Shown piece by piece: positions 60,289-64,000 of a DNA stretch of 64,000 bases. How positions within the stretch are numbered: the stretch's first letter is position 1; each line of letters starts with the position of its first letter. Location: positions 3,224,001 through 3,288,000 of the forward strand of contig VCCP01000005.1 in NCBI GenBank assembly GCA_005765155.1, given 5' to 3'. The stretch is from Zelopaecilomyces penicillatus. Taxonomy: Eukaryota > Ascomycota > Sordariomycetes > Hypocreales > Pseudodiploosporaceae. The notes beneath the pieces were generated by a model. That model made no database searches, was not told where the DNA came from, and worked only from the letters and a program-made list of their open reading frames with translations. Made by a program: the position numbers and the translations under genes.

Positions 60289-60921
60289 GGTCTCGATGCT
60301 GCCTGAACTGGTAAAGCCACATACATCGGCAGCTGGGAGAAGATTCCACAATTATTAGAGGCACTTGCCTTCAAGGTCTTTTGTGAGGGAAGCCAGAACA
60401 GCCAGTTGGGTAGGAGAACTTATGCCGCTAACATAGCTAGGTAGTCAAATCAGCTTTTAATGACCTAGGGATCCATTGTTGCACCAAGCAAGCTGAGCAT
60501 GTGTATGGTAGTTTGTCGGGTAAAGACCGGTACAAGGCGCGTTGTTGCCATTTAAGGCTCTCAAGCTCACGTGACCCTAAATTTACGCGACCCCATTGTG
60601 CAGACCAAGCTCTCTCTCTTTATATCAATGGATGCAAGAATCACCCACCGGCTCTGCTTGACGACTATTACGGGGAAGGCCCTTCATTTCGCAAGACCGA
60701 TCGGATCAATTTCATGAAGGGTCCTTTATCCGTTCAAATACACAATACAACCCGAGAGACCAGTTCTGCATTGTGAGCGTCGGATGGGAGGAGTTCCCTT
60801 AACGTGACCTGGCTTCGTTGCCTGCTAGGTGCATCGATCGCCTGTCTCCATAGTCTTGGGCATCTTTTTAGTCTCACAGGTCCGCCTGTGCTAGTGGAGT
60901 TTCTCCATTGAGCTCTTCATC
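60289..60921. promoter_or_regulatory. Shared divergent promoter region of YSH1 and TAF4
   Basis: About 630 bases separate two start codons pointing away from each other, so both promoters must fit here. CACGTGA lies near 60570. A 91-codon open frame at 60501-60776 has no family features. Confidence 0.6.
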
Positions 60922-62880
60922 ATGGCTCAGCCTCAATCCCAACTACCTCCGCGGGCTTTCTCACCACCTCAACCAAGTCCGTCGCCTGCGGCCTCACAAC
61001 CCGGCTTTGCGCTTCCGCCTAACAAACGAGTCAGGACAGATGGACCATCTTCGCAGCCTGGTTCGCCTTATGCTGCTTCGCCGTACGCCATGAGTCCTGC
61101 AGCTGCGGCAACTCCACCCCCATCCGCAGGCTCACCATCATATCCGCAGTCGCAAACACCTCCTGTGACGGGAGGTTACGCAATGCCGTACACTAACGGA
61201 CACAGCACGCCTGGTCTAAGTTTTCCAGATGCCTCACGAACAGGGTCCGCTCCTCCAACCTATGCACCTCAGCCGATATCTATGCCAGTGGCCCAATACA
61301 CAAATGCGACAATGCAACCGGTATCACACGCGACTCCCCCACCGCAAGGTCCTAGTGTTATGGGACCCCCGCAACGGCCAGCAGAAAGACCCACGAAAGA
61401 CTACGAATATGATGTAACGGACTCCTTGGCTGGAACAGGGATTGATCTGCGTGCAGAGGAGCAGTATATGTCTGAACTGTACTCCAATGCACTCGATTCA
61501 ACTCCAGAGGCTAGGACAGGGTTTGCTCAGCATCCACCTGGCTCAAAGGCCACATTCTACGGGGCTGGTTCAGCGAATCAACCTGCTCAGGCGACGGATC
61601 AGACTCAAGAACAATTTGCTGCTCAAATAGCGGGGCAAGCCTGGGCAGATTCATCGATGCGACTTGCGGTACAGAGAACGCTGGAAATCAGTGATCCGTT
61701 CCTTCTTGTTGCACTAGTTCACCGCCGCGCCGAGAAGATTGCAAGGGAACATCACGTTGGACTTAATCTAGAGCTTAAGAACAACACTCAAAGCATGGGG
61801 AAGATGCGATTGCCAGAAAACTTTGCACAACCCAGGGTTACCGTCAAGGTTGAGCCAGGACCAGACTCGACAATGGTGGAAACTTGCGGCTCCTTTATTC
61901 CACACGATGCGTTCCTAGTTGATCAACTTGCGTTATTATCAATAGCAACGAAACAGCGTTTACGGGAGCTGGTTGAGGATGCCAATGTGGTGGCCAAAAT
62001 TCGGCAGAAAACTTCGCACGGCGACATTCCGGAAGATTGGATCACAGCCGCAGCACCATCAAATGTGGAGCCGTTAGAGAATATGGGAACTATTTCAACG
62101 ACGGGCGGTACTACAGATAACTCTGGCACGAGTCCACTAAAACGTAGGCTCCCTTGCTCTTGAGTCGAGACACTGTGGAGGCTTTGATTAACTTTTTTTG
62201 TCTTTGCAGGTTCCGCTGACGTCGCAACCATCGGAGGCAACTTACCGCCAACCAAATTGGCAAAAATATCCTCTACAATGATCTTGACGATGCGAGAAAT
62301 GGCTCGACAAGAACGAGAATGGGAGGAAGCGCGGCTACGCAAACGTCAACAGCGCAAGGACGGTATTCCAGACTCTGGAGGCTCCCAGTCACGATCAGGG
62401 AGTGTCGCACCAGGAACACCGGGCTCAGTAGCACCGGATCCCGAAAAGGCGATGACGAAAAAAGAGATGAAGAAAAATCAGGCCATGAAGGCAGCAGAGG
62501 CGAACAGCCATGCAAATCAGAATATGACCAGCAGCATGTTCGCAGGACTAGGGGGCAAAGGTAGTCTATTTGGCAAAAAGAAATCGGGAAAAACCTATGA
62601 CTGGATGAACGTCGGCCGTGGTGGAAGTGGCACAAGTACGCCAACAAGAGCCACACCAGGCTCTGGCAAAGGGCCTAACGGTGCGCCTGGAACACCTACC
62701 TCTACCAATGTGGCCATGACAACTGAAGGAAGAAATCGATTGGGGACTTGGCGGGAGGATAAAGAAAAAGGGAAAAACATACAGTTGCGCGACTGGGTCA
62801 CAATACTGGAGCGAGATGGGCGAGAGCCCAAGGCATTGCAGCATGCATACATCCACTTGGACGCATCAAACCCGAGGTAA
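60922..62880 (+). CDS. TAF4: TFIID subunit TAF4
   Basis: Component of the general transcription factor TFIID, pairing with TAF12 through a histone fold. Exons are 60922-62143 and 62210-62880, giving 630 aa. The first 150 residues are Pro/Ser/Gln-rich. The conserved region starts at DYEYDVTDSLAGTGIDLRAEEQYM. The histone-fold part follows (about residues 230-300, with ALVHRRAEKIAREHHVGLN). The C-terminal TAF4 domain has MREMARQEREWEEARLRK, and the end is ILERDGREPKALQHAYIHL. Splicing from AAAC|GTAGGC to TTTGCAG joins the two halves in frame. The last codons before the TGA/TAA-rich 3' DNA are the expected family end. Confidence 0.93.
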
Positions 62881-64000
62881 CTTAATAGCCATCAGGCAAA
62901 CGACTACATCCGGCAGATTAATACCGAGAACGATGAATGGATGGCGGCGATCAAACCATATTTCAGCCACGGGAGAAGAGATATCATTGTGCTGTGTACA
63001 GAATATAAGTTTCTTTATGCAATTTGAGTTAGCCGGGCGTTTATTTTTGAGGCGAAGGGGAAAAGGTCGGTTTGTTTGGGGGTATTGCCGTCCCACGCTT
63101 TCGGGCGCTAGTTTTAGTTGGTTCGCGTTCAATCTTCTTTTTCATTACTATTGTCATTTTTACATGCAGTTTTTGCAGGCGGTGCCGAGTCAATTGTTAC
63201 CGGCAGGTCCCTAGAGCTCGTTTCGGCCCCGAAGGCTAGGGATTGTTTGACCAAGGCGAAATTGAAGGGACGGGGTGGTGATCAGCGACGTGGAGAGGAG
63301 ATGATTCCTTGGCCTAGCGAGACATGCGAAATAGAAAGGGTTGGGGCCCATCCATAGGAACTAATTACAAGTTCGGGCATTGGGTCATGAATAGCTAATT
63401 AATTACTTAAGGACGAAAGATGTGCTCTTTGCTTGAACGGTGACCGAAATGATTATGGGTGCATGTCATGACACAGGTAGCTGTGCCAAACCAACTGTAG
63501 AGGGAGAGCAGATGGTGGAATGTGGAAGAAGTTATCTGCGAGTAGTTTTGTTGAACCCAAAAGGTGATGCAATGGGTGGGGTGTGCGGTTCTGTACCTTG
63601 TACGTGAAGATTCTCGGCGTTTCTTCTTCTGACTCTGACTCTGACTCTCCTTCTCTTTGTGGGACTACAATACCGGCTTCTTCGTCACCTCATTCTCATC
63701 CCATTATTAATCTATAGAGATGGCAATAGTGGTATGTCAGACTCTTCCAAAAATGGGGCAGCGATACTAATCAACAACAATGATGTCCTGTACGTGTCTA
63801 GGCAATAGGGCAAATTTGCTCAACAGCGTCAATCCATGCCAATCTAGAGCAGTGTGTAAAATTGGTGGCCAAAGCCGCCGTTGGTGGGGCCAAGGTAGCC
63901 AGCGACCTTTCTCCTCTCAACTCATTGCAGCCCGTTCCTCAGCCATGACGGGTTTACATACTAATGGAGGGTGATTCGGTCATCAGATCCTCTTTCTTCC
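62881..64000. other. TAF4 3' region to the window end
   Basis: About 1.1 kb without a convincing gene. It includes a short CTGACT repeat (about 63630-63648). The next gene probably lies outside the window. Confidence 0.5.

Noticed and set aside
1..64000. Secondary-metabolite, heterokaryon-incompatibility or defence gene cluster
   Set aside because: All recognised genes are housekeeping or transposon genes. No synthase, NLR/HET, or effector-type protein is visible.

Overview
The window is genomic DNA of a filamentous ascomycete, most likely a Sordariomycete and plausibly Hypocreales. The reasons are short GT-AG introns with CTRAC-type branch points, a class III chitin synthase, TACCTA/TAGGTA motif clusters in intergenic DNA, and long A/T-only blocks depleted in CpA, as left by repeat-induced point mutation (RIP). 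The genus cannot be fixed from sequence alone.

Layout: (1) 1-8747, a gene-rich edge with the sulfite reductase beta subunit (cut by the window start) convergent with a class III chitin synthase. (2) 8748-28784, about 20 kb of nested LTR retrotransposons. An outer RIP-destroyed Ty3/Gypsy element (459-bp LTRs, ATAGG target duplication) is split by a second RIP-destroyed Gypsy (about 213-bp LTRs, 13155-27473). That one is split inside its reverse-transcriptase NAP motif by a much younger Ty1/Copia element (475-bp LTRs, GGGGT duplication, 18544-24875), whose single gag-pol frame is intact except for 12 stop codons. (3) 29039-29487, a 449-bp TIR element with TA duplication. (4) 29963-39854, housekeeping genes: MOB1, ATP synthase OSCP, a cytosolic GH63-type glycosidase and a cis-prenyltransferase (dehydrodolichyl diphosphate synthase). 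(5) 40405-43157, a Mutator-like (Hop-type, FAR1 plus MULE) DNA transposon with 58-bp TIRs and a transposase frame broken only by stops. (6) 43950-62880, ING-family PHD protein, RLP24, an F-box/LRR protein, V-ATPase subunit a, the YSH1/CPSF73 endonuclease and TAF4. The last two diverge from one roughly 630-bp promoter region.

The genes serve core metabolism (sulfur assimilation, ATP synthesis, V-ATPase), cell wall and glycan work (chitin synthase, dolichol synthesis, GH63) and gene expression (ING chromatin reader, TFIID, mRNA 3' processing, ribosome assembly). They do not form a pathway cluster. No secondary-metabolite, virulence or defence cluster is visible.

The most notable content is the mobile DNA: the three-level nest, the mirror-image RIP gradient in the outer LTR pair, a 2.7-kb plus-strand remnant of unknown origin inside the middle Gypsy, and two younger elements (Copia, MULE) that still show complete frames. 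Exon boundaries were placed by eye from splice consensus, reading frame and family conservation. Every multi-exon model closes in frame.
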